A stretch of DNA of 64,000 nucleotides from Thermoplasmatota archaeon (GCA_023379385.1 JAMCUS010000013.1:36635-100634); one strand, 5' to 3'. Positions 19,418 through 29,784 are shown, counted from the first letter of the stretch. Notes: a model not told the origin generated them from the sequence alone. Numbers and translations: made by a program.

Positions 19418-22255
19418 ATGGTATTGGCAATGATAAGGTGGTATGCATTGGGTTTAAAAAATAAGCTATATCTTGTTATAACAATAATTACCTTGCTGAC
19501 TCTCTCTTTATCGGGGTTAAGTGTAAAGGGAGCTTCTTTGCAGGGTGCAAATGTTAAAACATTGTGGAGTGTTCCCGCAGGCAGTAACTCTCTGAACATA
19601 ACAGCCGCGGGAAATGTGCTGAATAACGGCTACATGTCTTTTGTGGTGGTAAATAACTCTCAATATGGAAGTGAGATCTCTCTTGTAAACGGGCATAACG
19701 GAGATGTTATGTGGAATGTGAGCAGTGCAATTATCACGGAATATATGGTGGTAAACATATCTGCTACCTTGAGAGGATTGTTAACGTTAACAGATACTGG
19801 ATATCTGACACTTTATAATCTTGTCAACGGAACGACGATATATCACAGATATTCAGTAAATACTGCTAAATATCAAAATGGAGATAATTTTATTATAGAG
19901 AAGAGTGAAAACGGATTATTGGTATATGTTCTGTCGGAGGAATCAATCAACTCAAGCGAATCCACAGGTGTAAATGAATATCTGATAAAGGCCAGTGCGT
20001 TAAATATATATAATGGAACATTTTTATGGAATATCTCGTACCCGTTCGCGGATGAATATCCCGTCTCGTTGTATAATATAATATATCCATTGCCATCAAT
20101 CCCTGGATTACCATCAGGTGGTGTATTGATCTTCCCTACCTACATGAAAAATGGAAGCATATCATCGTATATTAATCTGTACAACAGCAATGGAAACCTT
20201 GTCTGGAATGTGAGCAGTTATATTTCAGGTTCATTACAATCTGTATCAATTGGAAATTACTATTACAGCAATTCTTATAGCATTGCATATACCACCACAA
20301 ATGGAAGTGGTAGCCTTGCAGTGATTGGCATAACCAACGGGACACTTCAGTACAGTAAAAAAATTCCCTATATAACACCTATTCTCAATCAGCTTGTCAG
20401 TGTATACAACTTTGAGATAAATGAGCATACTCTACCGCTGAGTTATACAGGTATTACGTTACAAAGTTCAGAAGGATCCTCCTATTTGCTAGCAGAATAC
20501 ATTGGAATTGTTCCATCCTCAACAGGAAAATCTTTACCAAATTCGTTGGTAGCTCTGGATATAGCAAACAATACCGTTGCATGGAGGACTTTTTTACCGG
20601 GTACTGTATCCATCTACACCTTTAATTATGCAATAATACCTTCAACACTTACAGATGGGGTAACGGAGATCATAGCTGTAACGCCAGTCTTGAACTACGT
20701 ATATGGTATATCTGCTGGTACAAGTGGCAATGCTACATGGAGATTAAATTATAATTTTAAAGAATCCCTTAACTATTTCTATGCACTTTCATACGATCCG
20801 AGTTTGTACACAATAAACGGCAAACTTTCATTTATAACTGCAAGCTATATGGGCTTTAACCACTATAACCTATCTTTCTATAATGGTATTAACGGAACAT
20901 TAATGTTTAACAGAACGTTATCTGTTTCATTAATTTTTAGCTATATGGAGATCATGCCTCTATCCTATCTGTCAACCTCGGAATCCTATGCGTTCATGGG
21001 TATAGCAGAATCTCACGGTACATATAAAGATTTTATAGATGGCTTTGATGGTAATGGATCAACTATATTCTCATTAAATACAACCGGTAATTTAGAATTG
21101 ATAAACGGAACAAGTTACTATAGCTATTTTTACCCAGGCTTACATAATGGACAGTTGACTGATAATGGTAAAATAGACAATTTTATAATGTACAATTCAG
21201 AGAAAATTTACGCAATGGAGCTTAATGTAAGTAATGTCACTCCTTTGAAAATTTTAAATTTTACATCTGTTAATGAATCAGGCATTGCACCATTAAGCGA
21301 TGCATTTTATGTAAATGTGACCGGTGGCATTGCGCCTTATAACTACACATGGAGTGTTAATGGTGTGGTTTACAGTGTAACCACAGCACCCTATTACAAT
21401 CACAGTTTTACGGTGTCAGGCATATACAACGTATCTGTGATGGTAAAGGATACAGTTGGCAATGTTGCCAATAGCAACAATATAATGGTAATCGTAAAAT
21501 CATCCAATAGCAGTAGCAACAGCACATCAAGGTACTACCTTATAGAAGGTATGGTTAAGAATTCAGGTGGACTTCCTGTAAGTGGGGTAAGCATAGAGGC
21601 AAGTACTGGTAATGTAACCACTTCACTATCCGATGGAGAATTCTTAATATATCTGCCGAATGGTACATGGGTGTTAACCTTCATTAAGACTGGATATGAC
21701 ACAGTAACAACCAATATAACAGTCAAAGGTGGATATTCTGGTGGCATATACGTAGCAAAGATGAATAGCAGTAATGTAACATCTGTGACTACAGGGAGCA
21801 GTGTAAACAAACTCATGGATATGTACTATGTTATAATACCTGTGATAGTAATCGTAATGGTTATTCTGATCTATCTATTTGTAATCAGTAGAAAAGAGGA
21901 GAATAAAATAAATTTCGCAGATGGATCTGCTGGAAAAGTTGTTAGCAATAGAGATAAAACTGTAAAAAAGACTGAAGTAAAAAAAGTAAAAGATAACAGA
22001 CCAGTAAAAAGAAGCGTAAATGAACTCAATAAAAATAGTGACAGGCATGTAAAGGTGAATAATACAAAGGTTGTAAAAGGAGAAGTAAAAACCGAAAGTA
22101 GCAGAGGTGAAGAAAAGAGGGTGGTGAAGAATAAGGTGACTAAAAAAACAAAGGAATGCCCCACATGTGGTGAAGTACTACCATATGAATCTGAAAAATG
22201 TACTTCATGTGGGGAGCAGTTTACGGTTGTTGTACGAAAAGGAATTAATCCGTAG
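19418..22255 (+). CDS. Surface protein: PQQ/beta-propeller-like repeats, PKD-like and CarboxypepD_reg-like domains, TM, C-terminal zinc ribbon
   Basis: 945 aa; repeated GxVMWNVS-type blades, GIAPYNYTWSVNG PKD motif, VSGVSIEASTGN domain, TM, Lys-rich linker, CPTCGEVLPYESEKCTSCGEQF. Confidence 0.78.
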   Translation: MVLAMIRWYALGLKNKLYLVITIITLLTLSLSGLSVKGASLQGANVKTLWSVPAGSNSLNITAAGNVLNNGYMSFVVVNNSQYGSEISLVNGHNGDVMWNVSSAIITEYMVVNISATLRGLLTLTDTGYLTLYNLVNGTTIYHRYSVNTAKYQNGDNFIIEKSENGLLVYVLSEESINSSESTGVNEYLIKASALNIYNGTFLWNISYPFADEYPVSLYNIIYPLPSIPGLPSGGVLIFPTYMKNGSISSYINLYNSNGNLVWNVSSYISGSLQSVSIGNYYYSNSYSIAYTTTNGSGSLAVIGITNGTLQYSKKIPYITPILNQLVSVYNFEINEHTLPLSYTGITLQSSEGSSYLLAEYIGIVPSSTGKSLPNSLVALDIANNTVAWRTFLPGTVSIYTFNYAIIPSTLTDGVTEIIAVTPVLNYVYGISAGTSGNATWRLNYNFKESLNYFYALSYDPSLYTINGKLSFITASYMGFNHYNLSFYNGINGTLMFNRTLSVSLIFSYMEIMPLSYLSTSESYAFMGIAESHGTYKDFIDGFDGNGSTIFSLNTTGNLELINGTSYYSYFYPGLHNGQLTDNGKIDNFIMYNSEKIYAMELNVSNVTPLKILNFTSVNESGIAPLSDAFYVNVTGGIAPYNYTWSVNGVVYSVTTAPYYNHSFTVSGIYNVSVMVKDTVGNVANSNNIMVIVKSSNSSSNSTSRYYLIEGMVKNSGGLPVSGVSIEASTGNVTTSLSDGEFLIYLPNGTWVLTFIKTGYDTVTTNITVKGGYSGGIYVAKMNSSNVTSVTTGSSVNKLMDMYYVIIPVIVIVMVILIYLFVISRKEENKINFADGSAGKVVSNRDKTVKKTEVKKVKDNRPVKRSVNELNKNSDRHVKVNNTKVVKGEVKTESSRGEEKRVVKNKVTKKTKECPTCGEVLPYESEKCTSCGEQFTVVVRKGINP

Positions 22256-22404
22256 AGAATGGAGTGAACTCCCCCTCAGTTAAAGTTATGGTGCCTCCTA
22301 TATATCATTCCCACTTGCACATCTTTACGATGTGTAGAGGTCAGAGCCATCACAACCTTTTTATTCGCTATGATAAGAGACATCCATACGTTCCGTATGT
22401 ACAT

Positions 22405-22524
22405 CTATCTTATATTCAATACAGTGTTAAGGTTTCTATCCATTACCAATTCACAGTTACCACATCTATGAATTCTCGTGGATAAGTCTTTCCTTAGCAC
22501 CACGCCACAGGTTGAGCATAATTT
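22405..22524 (-). pseudogene. TnpB (IS605 OrfB) C-terminal relic
   Basis: Minus-strand reading KLCSTCGVVLRKDLSTRIHRCGNCELVMDRNLNTVLNIR* matches the TnpB zinc finger plus RuvC-III pattern; an upstream in-frame stop shows decay. Confidence 0.8.
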
Positions 22525-22657
22525 TTACAGTAACGAATAGGTTTGTTAATAACTTTCTATATTATGTCCTGTAAATTTTAATCAATATACATGTCTAAAA
22601 GAGTTTAAATATATGGACAATATATAAAGATTGTTAACAACTAGAGGTGTTATATAA

Positions 22658-23323
22658 TTGGTTGAAAATACTGAGGTAGATCGTATACTTCAGGTAGTAA
22701 GCAATCCCATAAGACGCAGGATTCTCATGAGGCTTGTGGAAAGCAGTGCATATCCATTACAGTTAGCAAAGGATCTCAGAGTTAGTCAGCAATCAATATC
22801 AAAACATCTTAAAATTCTTGAAAAAAACGAAGTTGTGAAGTCTCATATTGAAAAATCTAAAAGTGGAGGGCCAAAAAGAAAATATTACACGTTATCAAAA
22901 ACAATATCCATGTATATAGATATAACCCCAAAATCATTTTTTATGAAAAATCTTTCTGATAAAATTACAACCTCTGATGAGTTATATAAAACATTTATAA
23001 ATGAATTAAAGGAGATAGAAAAGATAAATACAAATGAGGAAAAGGTAAAAAAATTAAGTATGTTATCAGAGGTAATAAATAAAGAACTTAATGATCTAAG
23101 CTATAAACACAGAGATTTAACATCTATAAAAAATGAAATAAACAAATATACTGAAGAAATTATTAATGAGGTCTATGAAGCAGATAGCCTGGAACATCGC
23201 ATTATGTGGTATATGGTTGATGATTGTAGTGTTACCGTTGATGAATTGTCTGAAATGCTTGATTTAAGGGAAAAAGATATAAAAGATATTTGGAATATCC
23301 TTATGAATAAATTTTTTAGATAA
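22658..23323 (+). CDS. ArsR-type winged-helix regulator
   Basis: 221 aa; VSNPIRRRILMRLVESSAYPLQLAKDLRVSQQSISKHLKILEKNEVVKS; TTG start. Confidence 0.85.
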   Translation: MVENTEVDRILQVVSNPIRRRILMRLVESSAYPLQLAKDLRVSQQSISKHLKILEKNEVVKSHIEKSKSGGPKRKYYTLSKTISMYIDITPKSFFMKNLSDKITTSDELYKTFINELKEIEKINTNEEKVKKLSMLSEVINKELNDLSYKHRDLTSIKNEINKYTEEIINEVYEADSLEHRIMWYMVDDCSVTVDELSEMLDLREKDIKDIWNILMNKFFR

Positions 23324-23336
23324 GAGGTTGTTTTAA

Positions 23337-23522
23337 ATGAAAATATATACACGATTTGAAGAAGCTAGAATTATTGGTGCCAGAGCTCTGCAACTGGCCT
23401 TTGGTGCACCACCGTTGACCAAGATTGAGAATGAAATAGTAGATCCACTGGTTATTGCTGAAATTGAATTTGAAAGAGATGTATTGCCCATAACTGTAAA
23501 GAGAGTGATGCATGGAGTTTGA
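23337..23522 (+). CDS. rpoK: DNA-directed RNA polymerase subunit K
   Basis: 61 aa; [23 protein letters not shown]...[21 protein letters not shown]. Confidence 0.92.
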   Translation: MKIYTRFEEARIIGARALQLAFGAPPLTKIENEIVDPLVIAEIEFERDVLPITVKRVMHGV

Positions 23523-23994
23523 AGTCGTACCTATTAACAAAGAGGAAAATATCAATATTATACTGGGGCAATCCCATTTTATAAAAACAGTTGAAGATAT
23601 ATATACTGCTCTCAAGGTCCATTTACCTGGAAGTAATTTTTCAGTTTCTTTTTGTGAGGCATCTGGTGATAGAAAAATAAGATATGAAGGTAACGATAAT
23701 GAGCTGATAAAGTTCACAAATGAAATTGCCAGATCCATTGGTGCGGGTCATAGCTTTGTTATCGCAATAAAGAATGGTTATCCAATATCTGTGTTGACTG
23801 AATTAAAAATGTTACCTGAGGTATGTAGAATTTATGCAGCAGGTGGTAATCCCATGAAGGTTATTGTTGCAGAAGAAGGGGATCAAAGAGCAGTACTGGG
23901 TGTATTTGATGGATTTACACCCCTTGGAATTGAGACAGGAGATGAAATTGCTAAAAGAAGGGAGTTTCTTGTAAAGATAGGATACAAGCTATAG
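23512..23994 (+). CDS. Adenosine-specific kinase (DUF355/PF04008)
   Basis: 160 aa; [59 protein letters not shown]. Confidence 0.88.
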   Translation: MEFEVVPINKEENINIILGQSHFIKTVEDIYTALKVHLPGSNFSVSFCEASGDRKIRYEGNDNELIKFTNEIARSIGAGHSFVIAIKNGYPISVLTELKMLPEVCRIYAAGGNPMKVIVAEEGDQRAVLGVFDGFTPLGIETGDEIAKRREFLVKIGYKL

Positions 23995-24057
23995 ATCTGT
24001 CAATCATAATCAATGAAAATGGATCTATTATTTTAAATTAAAGAATTATTCAATACA

Positions 24058-24597
24058 ATGATCTATTCAACTGAAATATTGATACCCGCTGTCATTACTA
24101 CGATTCTTGTAATATCGTGGGTTTACTTTGCTATTTATATAAAAAAAATAAAGGAGGTAGCTATTGAAAGAGCCTACCAGAAATTTGAACAATGGAAAGA
24201 GGAAGCGATGGAAAAAGACCTTGACCTGTATAAAAAAAAGATTGACGAAACCCTGAATGAAAAATATAATTCTATGCTTGAATCATGGAAATTTAAGGTT
24301 GAAAGGGATATTAGAGACGACGCCATAAAGCGTTCCAAAAGCAGCATGATGGGACACATAAGCGAGCAGTTTGCACCCTACATGGCTTTTGAAAAATATA
24401 ATCTTTCGCCGGCTGATGCCAGATTTCTTGGAAGTCCCATTGATTTCGTGGTGTTTAATGGAAGTTCTTTAGGAACCATTGATTCAATATTTTTTGTAGA
24501 AGTTAAAAGTGGTGATTCCATGCTTACAGGCAAAGAAAAAACACTGAAAGAGGCTGTGGATAAAGGAAAAGTGAAATGGATAAAAATCAATATTTAG
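24058..24597 (+). CDS. Holliday-junction-resolvase-like endonuclease-fold protein with N-terminal TM
   Basis: 179 aa; N-terminal TM then coiled coil, C-terminal GSPIDFVVFNG...IFFVEVKSGDSMLTGKEKTLKEAVDKGKVKW. Confidence 0.7.
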   Translation: MIYSTEILIPAVITTILVISWVYFAIYIKKIKEVAIERAYQKFEQWKEEAMEKDLDLYKKKIDETLNEKYNSMLESWKFKVERDIRDDAIKRSKSSMMGHISEQFAPYMAFEKYNLSPADARFLGSPIDFVVFNGSSLGTIDSIFFVEVKSGDSMLTGKEKTLKEAVDKGKVKWIKINI

Positions 24598-24700
24598 GAT
24601 CTGTTAAATAATAATGTCTTTGCCAATTTTTATAAAAATAGCAAACTGCATCTATTTATTAGCAAATTAGAAATATACAAATCATATAATCTTCATATAT

Positions 24701-24800
24701 GCTCCCGTAGTGTAGTGGTCAAACATCGAGGCCTCTCGAGGTTTCTGGAGACAGTCTCGGCCCCGGGTTCAAAGCTATGTTGAAAATCCCGGCGGGAGCA
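24701..24800 (+). tRNA. tRNA-Glu (anticodon CTC) with two insertions (37/38 and 59/60)
   Basis: Acceptor GCTCCCG/CGGGAGC; anticodon stem GAGGC/GTCTC around intron AGGTTTCTGGAGAC; T-stem CCGGG/CCCGG around TTCAAAGCTATGTTGAAAAT. Confidence 0.88.
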
Positions 24801-24898
24801 GTAGTTTATGTATTTAATTTAGAGCTGATGAAATTAGATATTTGAAAAAATGTGTAATGGGAAATGTTTATTATATAGAATGCAAATAAACATTACAT

Positions 24899-27559
24899 AT
24901 GTTTAATAGACATCACTACAAATTAATAGTAGTCATGGCCCTCTTTTTTATTCTTGCGAACCCTGTTTATAATATGAATACAATAAATACAGGTGGTAAA
25001 GAGAAATCTCTTGGCATCCCGCAACATGTAAATCAACGATACAATTTTACATACTCTAACGGAAATGTCTTGTGGTCCAGACCACTGAATGGTTCAATAA
25101 CCACATTCAATTTCTTGAATCCAAGATCATTTTCACTCAAAGGGCCCTCAATAATAGGAAACAATTTAACAGGCAGTGGAGCCATGGAGGATCTTTTTGT
25201 GTATGCTACAAATCATAATGCAACACTGTATACTGTAGATTCTATAAACGGTAGCGTAATATGGTCTCATAATTTTATAAATTTTGCTCAATATTATATG
25301 GTAGGAACTGACGGCAGGATTCCACTCATCATGGTAATGGAAAGCAATGCTATATTTCCTTATTACAACGGTCCATTATTTGGAACCGGATATGTCAATC
25401 TAACAATGGTGAATGGTATAACAGGATTTGCCATGTGGTATAGAAATGTGACCCTTGTCAAAAATGAGGCACTATTCTTTACAACAAATGAAACAATTTT
25501 TTCATTGACGAATCCTTTAGGCATAACCTTTGAAACCTTTTATTACAATTCAATAAGTATATCTACAAATGTTGATATATACAGTGTTAATATTTTTTGT
25601 ATAAACTCTTTGAATGGCAGTACATTATGGGATCATCCATTTACCACAATAGGACTAAACAGCAGTGTAGATGGAGAAGTCTATCCCTCTATATACCCTC
25701 TTTATTTATCTCTATCTGTAAATCCCACTCTGCGTTACGGTGGTGTTTTCTATACCTATGTATACATGAACAGTGCTGGCGCTATATATACAGACTCCAT
25801 ACTTCTGAACGGAAGTGATGGTAGTCTGTTGTGGAATGTTACATCACCGTCAGAAGGGTTCATTTTAACAGATGGTACGAATTTAGATGTAAGTGAGGCT
25901 ATTGGTAATTTTACCGGTGGCATATATTATGATCTGGCCTATACCACTGCTGGTATTGTTAAGAATGGAACTGGTTATGCAATTGTAACAGCCATAACTG
26001 CAGTGAATCTGACAGATGGTGCTGTTATACTTGACAGAATTTATAAGAGTAATGTATATCCAGGCGTATCTCAATTTGCACAGAGTACTCCATCCATGGA
26101 ATCCTCATTCAATATAGATAATGCAACCGGTGGTATAGGTCCACTTGTACGGTTCAATAATAATAGTATTCCTGGGTTAGTAATAATGCTTTATGATTTT
26201 GGTGGAGGTGAAAATATATCTCTTATTGATGTCTGGAATAACCGTACTGTATGGACAACACCTGTAAGCTCACCGGGTTTTTCATTTGCAGGGTTATCAC
26301 AGAGAGGTCCAGGCAATCTAAAAATACCTGTAGTTCTTGTAATACCTGAATTCGGTGGAAAGGTATATCTTCTTAACGGAAATACTGGTGCCATTATATG
26401 GAGCACTCCTGAAACGGCAATGACTTTTCCAGCCGTATGGTATGCATCTATATTTATGTCTACCTACAGCATTCTGCCGTATCTTTCGCAGTCTAATTTA
26501 CCATATGGTTTTGCAATCAATTTAACAATCATGAACACCATTAATGGCACTGTTATAAAAAACTATACTTTGTCAATAAATGAAATAGGGGGTACAATAA
26601 GCTATTTCGTTTCACCTATCTATATAAACAATCAGTTATATCTGGAGGCGGGAGCCTTTATAAATAGATCCAATAACTGGACCGATTATCTGTATATTAT
26701 ATCTCCGTTGACCCTGACAATTGTAGATAATTTAACCGCATCAATGCATGGCATAAATCCTTCACTTATGGTACCTCTATCATGGACTTCGTATATAGCA
26801 ATGTTTCACATATCTTATAAAAGTGGCAATACCACCTTTCCGTTAGAAACCGAAAAAAGATTTTATGAAATGGATTTAACGCAACCATCAAATATGAAAA
26901 TCAATCTTACAGAAACAACTACTAAAAGCAGAGTTCCATTCCATGATACCTTTAAAGTCAATGTTACCGGTGGAATTCCATCTTATAATTATACCTGGTA
27001 CGAAAACATGACTATACTGCCTTACTATAGTAATGTAACAACAATATCTTTCAATACAGAAGGTGTTTACAATATATCCGTTAAGGTAAGGGATCTGAAC
27101 GGTAAAATTGCATTTGCTAATGTTACAGTTAATGCAATTAGTAATAATATTACCTTAATAACAGAGTTATACAGTATAAGTGGAGTTGTTACTGATGTGA
27201 ATAACACACCTGTATATGGCGTGAATGTATCCATTAATAAAACAGAATATGCATATACCAATGATACCGGAAGTTTCAATTTAATTGTTGAAAACGGCTC
27301 TTACAGTTTATCCTTCTCAAAAACAGGGTATCAGAACGAAACCTATACAGTTTCGGTAGAAGGAAAAAATGTAACCTTACGCATTGAAATGAAAAGTTCT
27401 GCGTCATCGACCAATAAAACAGGTAACGTTACTAAAACCACAACCAGTGGACTTGCTGAATTAGATATTGGTATTATTGTATCATTGATTGTTGCTGTTT
27501 CACTCGTACTGATTTATTTATTCTATCCAAAAAGAAAAATAAAAAATAAAAATGTATAA
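24899..27559 (+). CDS. Surface protein paralogous to 19418..22255 (propeller-like repeats, PKD, CarboxypepD_reg, TM)
   Basis: 886 aa; same domain order, GGIPSYNYTWYENM, ISGVVTDVNNTPVYGVNVSINKTEYAYTND, C-terminal TM, no zinc ribbon. Confidence 0.78.
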   Translation: MFNRHHYKLIVVMALFFILANPVYNMNTINTGGKEKSLGIPQHVNQRYNFTYSNGNVLWSRPLNGSITTFNFLNPRSFSLKGPSIIGNNLTGSGAMEDLFVYATNHNATLYTVDSINGSVIWSHNFINFAQYYMVGTDGRIPLIMVMESNAIFPYYNGPLFGTGYVNLTMVNGITGFAMWYRNVTLVKNEALFFTTNETIFSLTNPLGITFETFYYNSISISTNVDIYSVNIFCINSLNGSTLWDHPFTTIGLNSSVDGEVYPSIYPLYLSLSVNPTLRYGGVFYTYVYMNSAGAIYTDSILLNGSDGSLLWNVTSPSEGFILTDGTNLDVSEAIGNFTGGIYYDLAYTTAGIVKNGTGYAIVTAITAVNLTDGAVILDRIYKSNVYPGVSQFAQSTPSMESSFNIDNATGGIGPLVRFNNNSIPGLVIMLYDFGGGENISLIDVWNNRTVWTTPVSSPGFSFAGLSQRGPGNLKIPVVLVIPEFGGKVYLLNGNTGAIIWSTPETAMTFPAVWYASIFMSTYSILPYLSQSNLPYGFAINLTIMNTINGTVIKNYTLSINEIGGTISYFVSPIYINNQLYLEAGAFINRSNNWTDYLYIISPLTLTIVDNLTASMHGINPSLMVPLSWTSYIAMFHISYKSGNTTFPLETEKRFYEMDLTQPSNMKINLTETTTKSRVPFHDTFKVNVTGGIPSYNYTWYENMTILPYYSNVTTISFNTEGVYNISVKVRDLNGKIAFANVTVNAISNNITLITELYSISGVVTDVNNTPVYGVNVSINKTEYAYTNDTGSFNLIVENGSYSLSFSKTGYQNETYTVSVEGKNVTLRIEMKSSASSTNKTGNVTKTTTSGLAELDIGIIVSLIVAVSLVLIYLFYPKRKIKNKNV

Positions 27560-27604
27560 ATCGGGGGAAAGTTTAAAAAGTAGAAAAGGTAATATTGAAT
27601 TATC

Positions 27605-28894
27605 ATGGGATGGGATGCAATGGATATACCTGATGGAGTGGATTTGACAAACAATTCTGTACCGGATTCCGACGGATACACACCTATTGCAAAGAATATG
27701 CAGGTATTTCTTGATTCATATATACCTGATAAATTACCGTACAGAGAGAAAGAGCTTGGTGCGATACTGCAGATTTTACAGCCAATTCTATACGGCAATC
27801 CTGTATCAAATATTTTTGTAATAGGTAAAACAGGAACAGGTAAGACCATCGTAGTAAAAAAAATAGGGCATAAGATTGAATCTATGAGTAAAGAAGGAAT
27901 GCAAAATGTGGTCTTTCAATATATAAATTGTTCTGAAGTAGATAATATTTATGGATTTTTTTGTGTTGTAGGAAATAAACTTGCTGAAGGTACGGAATTT
28001 CATATTCCATATACAGGATGGCCACTGGACAAGGTGATAGATACATTCAGGTCCATACTGAATAAAAGAAAAATTAAGGTTATACTGGTAATGGATGAAA
28101 TTGATAAGCTTATACATAAGGTGGGGGACAGTTATCTATATACACTGATCAATCTTTCAAATGAAAACGAAAATTTTAGAATAAATATAGTAGGTATAAC
28201 AAATGATGTCAATTTGCCATCCCAGATAACTGATGAACGGGTTAAAAGCAGACTGAATGATGAAAAAATAACCTTTGCCCCATACAACGCAGAACAGCTA
28301 GCCACAATACTTGATGAACGGGCCAAACTTGCATTTGATGAATCTGTACTTGATAACGGTGTAATATCTCTATGTGCAGCTATTGGTGCGCACGAACATG
28401 GAGATGCAAGAAGAGCAATAAATTTATTACGTATGGCAGCTCAGCTCGCTGAAAGAAAAAGATCAAAGAAGATAACTACAGAAGACGTATATGATGCCAA
28501 AAGAACCATTGACATTGACTATACTGAACAAATCTTATCCGATCTTCCCCTGCATCAAAAGATCATACTGTACGCAATTGTTAAATCTATGGAAAATAGT
28601 ACAAAAAGAATTCAGACTGCACCAGAAATAATAACAATGTATACAGGAATATGCATGAAAATGGAAGTTTCCCCCTTGTCTCCCAGAAGAATAAATGATC
28701 TTATAAATGATTTATCAACACTGGGTATTCTTAAATCAACAGTCCAGTATCATGGAAGAAAAGGACGTATAAAGATTGTTGAACTATGGGTTCCAATACC
28801 CAATATAACTAAAATGATAAAATCAGATTCCACATTAAATGTTTTTATGGAGGAACATCCTGAACTACATTTTAAACAGAAGACGTTATTTTGA
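27605..28894 (+). CDS. Orc1/Cdc6-family replication initiator
   Basis: 429 aa; VIGKTGTGKTIVVKKIG, VILVMDEIDKL, HGDARRAINLLRMAAQLAE, C-terminal winged helix. Confidence 0.93.
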   Translation: MGWDAMDIPDGVDLTNNSVPDSDGYTPIAKNMQVFLDSYIPDKLPYREKELGAILQILQPILYGNPVSNIFVIGKTGTGKTIVVKKIGHKIESMSKEGMQNVVFQYINCSEVDNIYGFFCVVGNKLAEGTEFHIPYTGWPLDKVIDTFRSILNKRKIKVILVMDEIDKLIHKVGDSYLYTLINLSNENENFRINIVGITNDVNLPSQITDERVKSRLNDEKITFAPYNAEQLATILDERAKLAFDESVLDNGVISLCAAIGAHEHGDARRAINLLRMAAQLAERKRSKKITTEDVYDAKRTIDIDYTEQILSDLPLHQKIILYAIVKSMENSTKRIQTAPEIITMYTGICMKMEVSPLSPRRINDLINDLSTLGILKSTVQYHGRKGRIKIVELWVPIPNITKMIKSDSTLNVFMEEHPELHFKQKTLF

Positions 28895-29758
28895 TTTTAT
28901 CTTCTTTTTTAATTTTTTATTTAAAACAGGCAATCCATAATCTATAAATGTTGTTATAATAAATATGCCTGCGATTATTCCGCCCAGATAATACCACGTA
29001 TTGTATGGTACATATTGATAATTTCCATCTACCAGAAGTTTTAATGAACCGAGCCATGGAATGTATCCTGTAGCTATACCAACTATCCATGAAATTTCCA
29101 CCTGCTGTACGAGCCTCCCGTAATAGTCTATTAAACCCTCCTGATCATATATTCCATTTCCATTCACATAGTTATTATCGCCCATGGTAATATATCCGTT
29201 ATGATGTCTCAGTCCGCTAAGAGAAATATTCACGGTAACATTTTTCCATCCAATGTTATACAGGGTTAACCATCTGGTTATATTATTATAATTATCTCCA
29301 CTGCTTGACCTCCACGACGATCCGTACGGTATATTCATAAGTGATGGTATATCAAAACCACCCTCGCTTCTGTTCCATATGAGGTATACGATAGCTCTGT
29401 GAATTATCGGGGTTGTAAAATTTTCATCATTTTTATGGTATATGATTACATTTCCAAACTCGCCATAACTCTTAAAGCCAGTATGTTCACCGTCAACATA
29501 CGTTTGGATTGACGAAGGTACTGTTACCTTTTTGACAAATACCATATCACCTGCATTTATAACACCATAAACGTAAGCATGAGACGAATGCTGCATACTT
29601 GAAGATTCAACAACAACAAGAGGTGGCCATACACCGCAATACGCATAAACCGCACCAAAAATGATAATAATGGATATTAATACTATAAGAATCTCCTTTA
29701 ACCAAACATATTTGTGAAAAATATATTTTACAGATTTCTTAAGGTCTTTTACCAACAT
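28886..29758 (-). CDS. Archaeal signal peptidase I (S26B)
   Basis: 290 aa; VVVESSSMQHSSHAYV, INAGDMVFVKKV, HRAIVYLIW, GDNNYVNG, TM segments. Confidence 0.85.
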   Translation of the reverse strand: MLVKDLKKSVKYIFHKYVWLKEILIVLISIIIIFGAVYAYCGVWPPLVVVESSSMQHSSHAYVYGVINAGDMVFVKKVTVPSSIQTYVDGEHTGFKSYGEFGNVIIYHKNDENFTTPIIHRAIVYLIWNRSEGGFDIPSLMNIPYGSSWRSSSGDNYNNITRWLTLYNIGWKNVTVNISLSGLRHHNGYITMGDNNYVNGNGIYDQEGLIDYYGRLVQQVEISWIVGIATGYIPWLGSLKLLVDGNYQYVPYNTWYYLGGIIAGIFIITTFIDYGLPVLNKKLKKKIKSK

Positions 29759-29784
29759 TTTTTTACCCTGAAAAAATATGGAGC

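Noticed and set aside
22264-22485. 73-aa plus-strand ORF
   Set aside because: Lies antisense to the TnpB relic; the minus-strand zinc-finger reading is far more convincing
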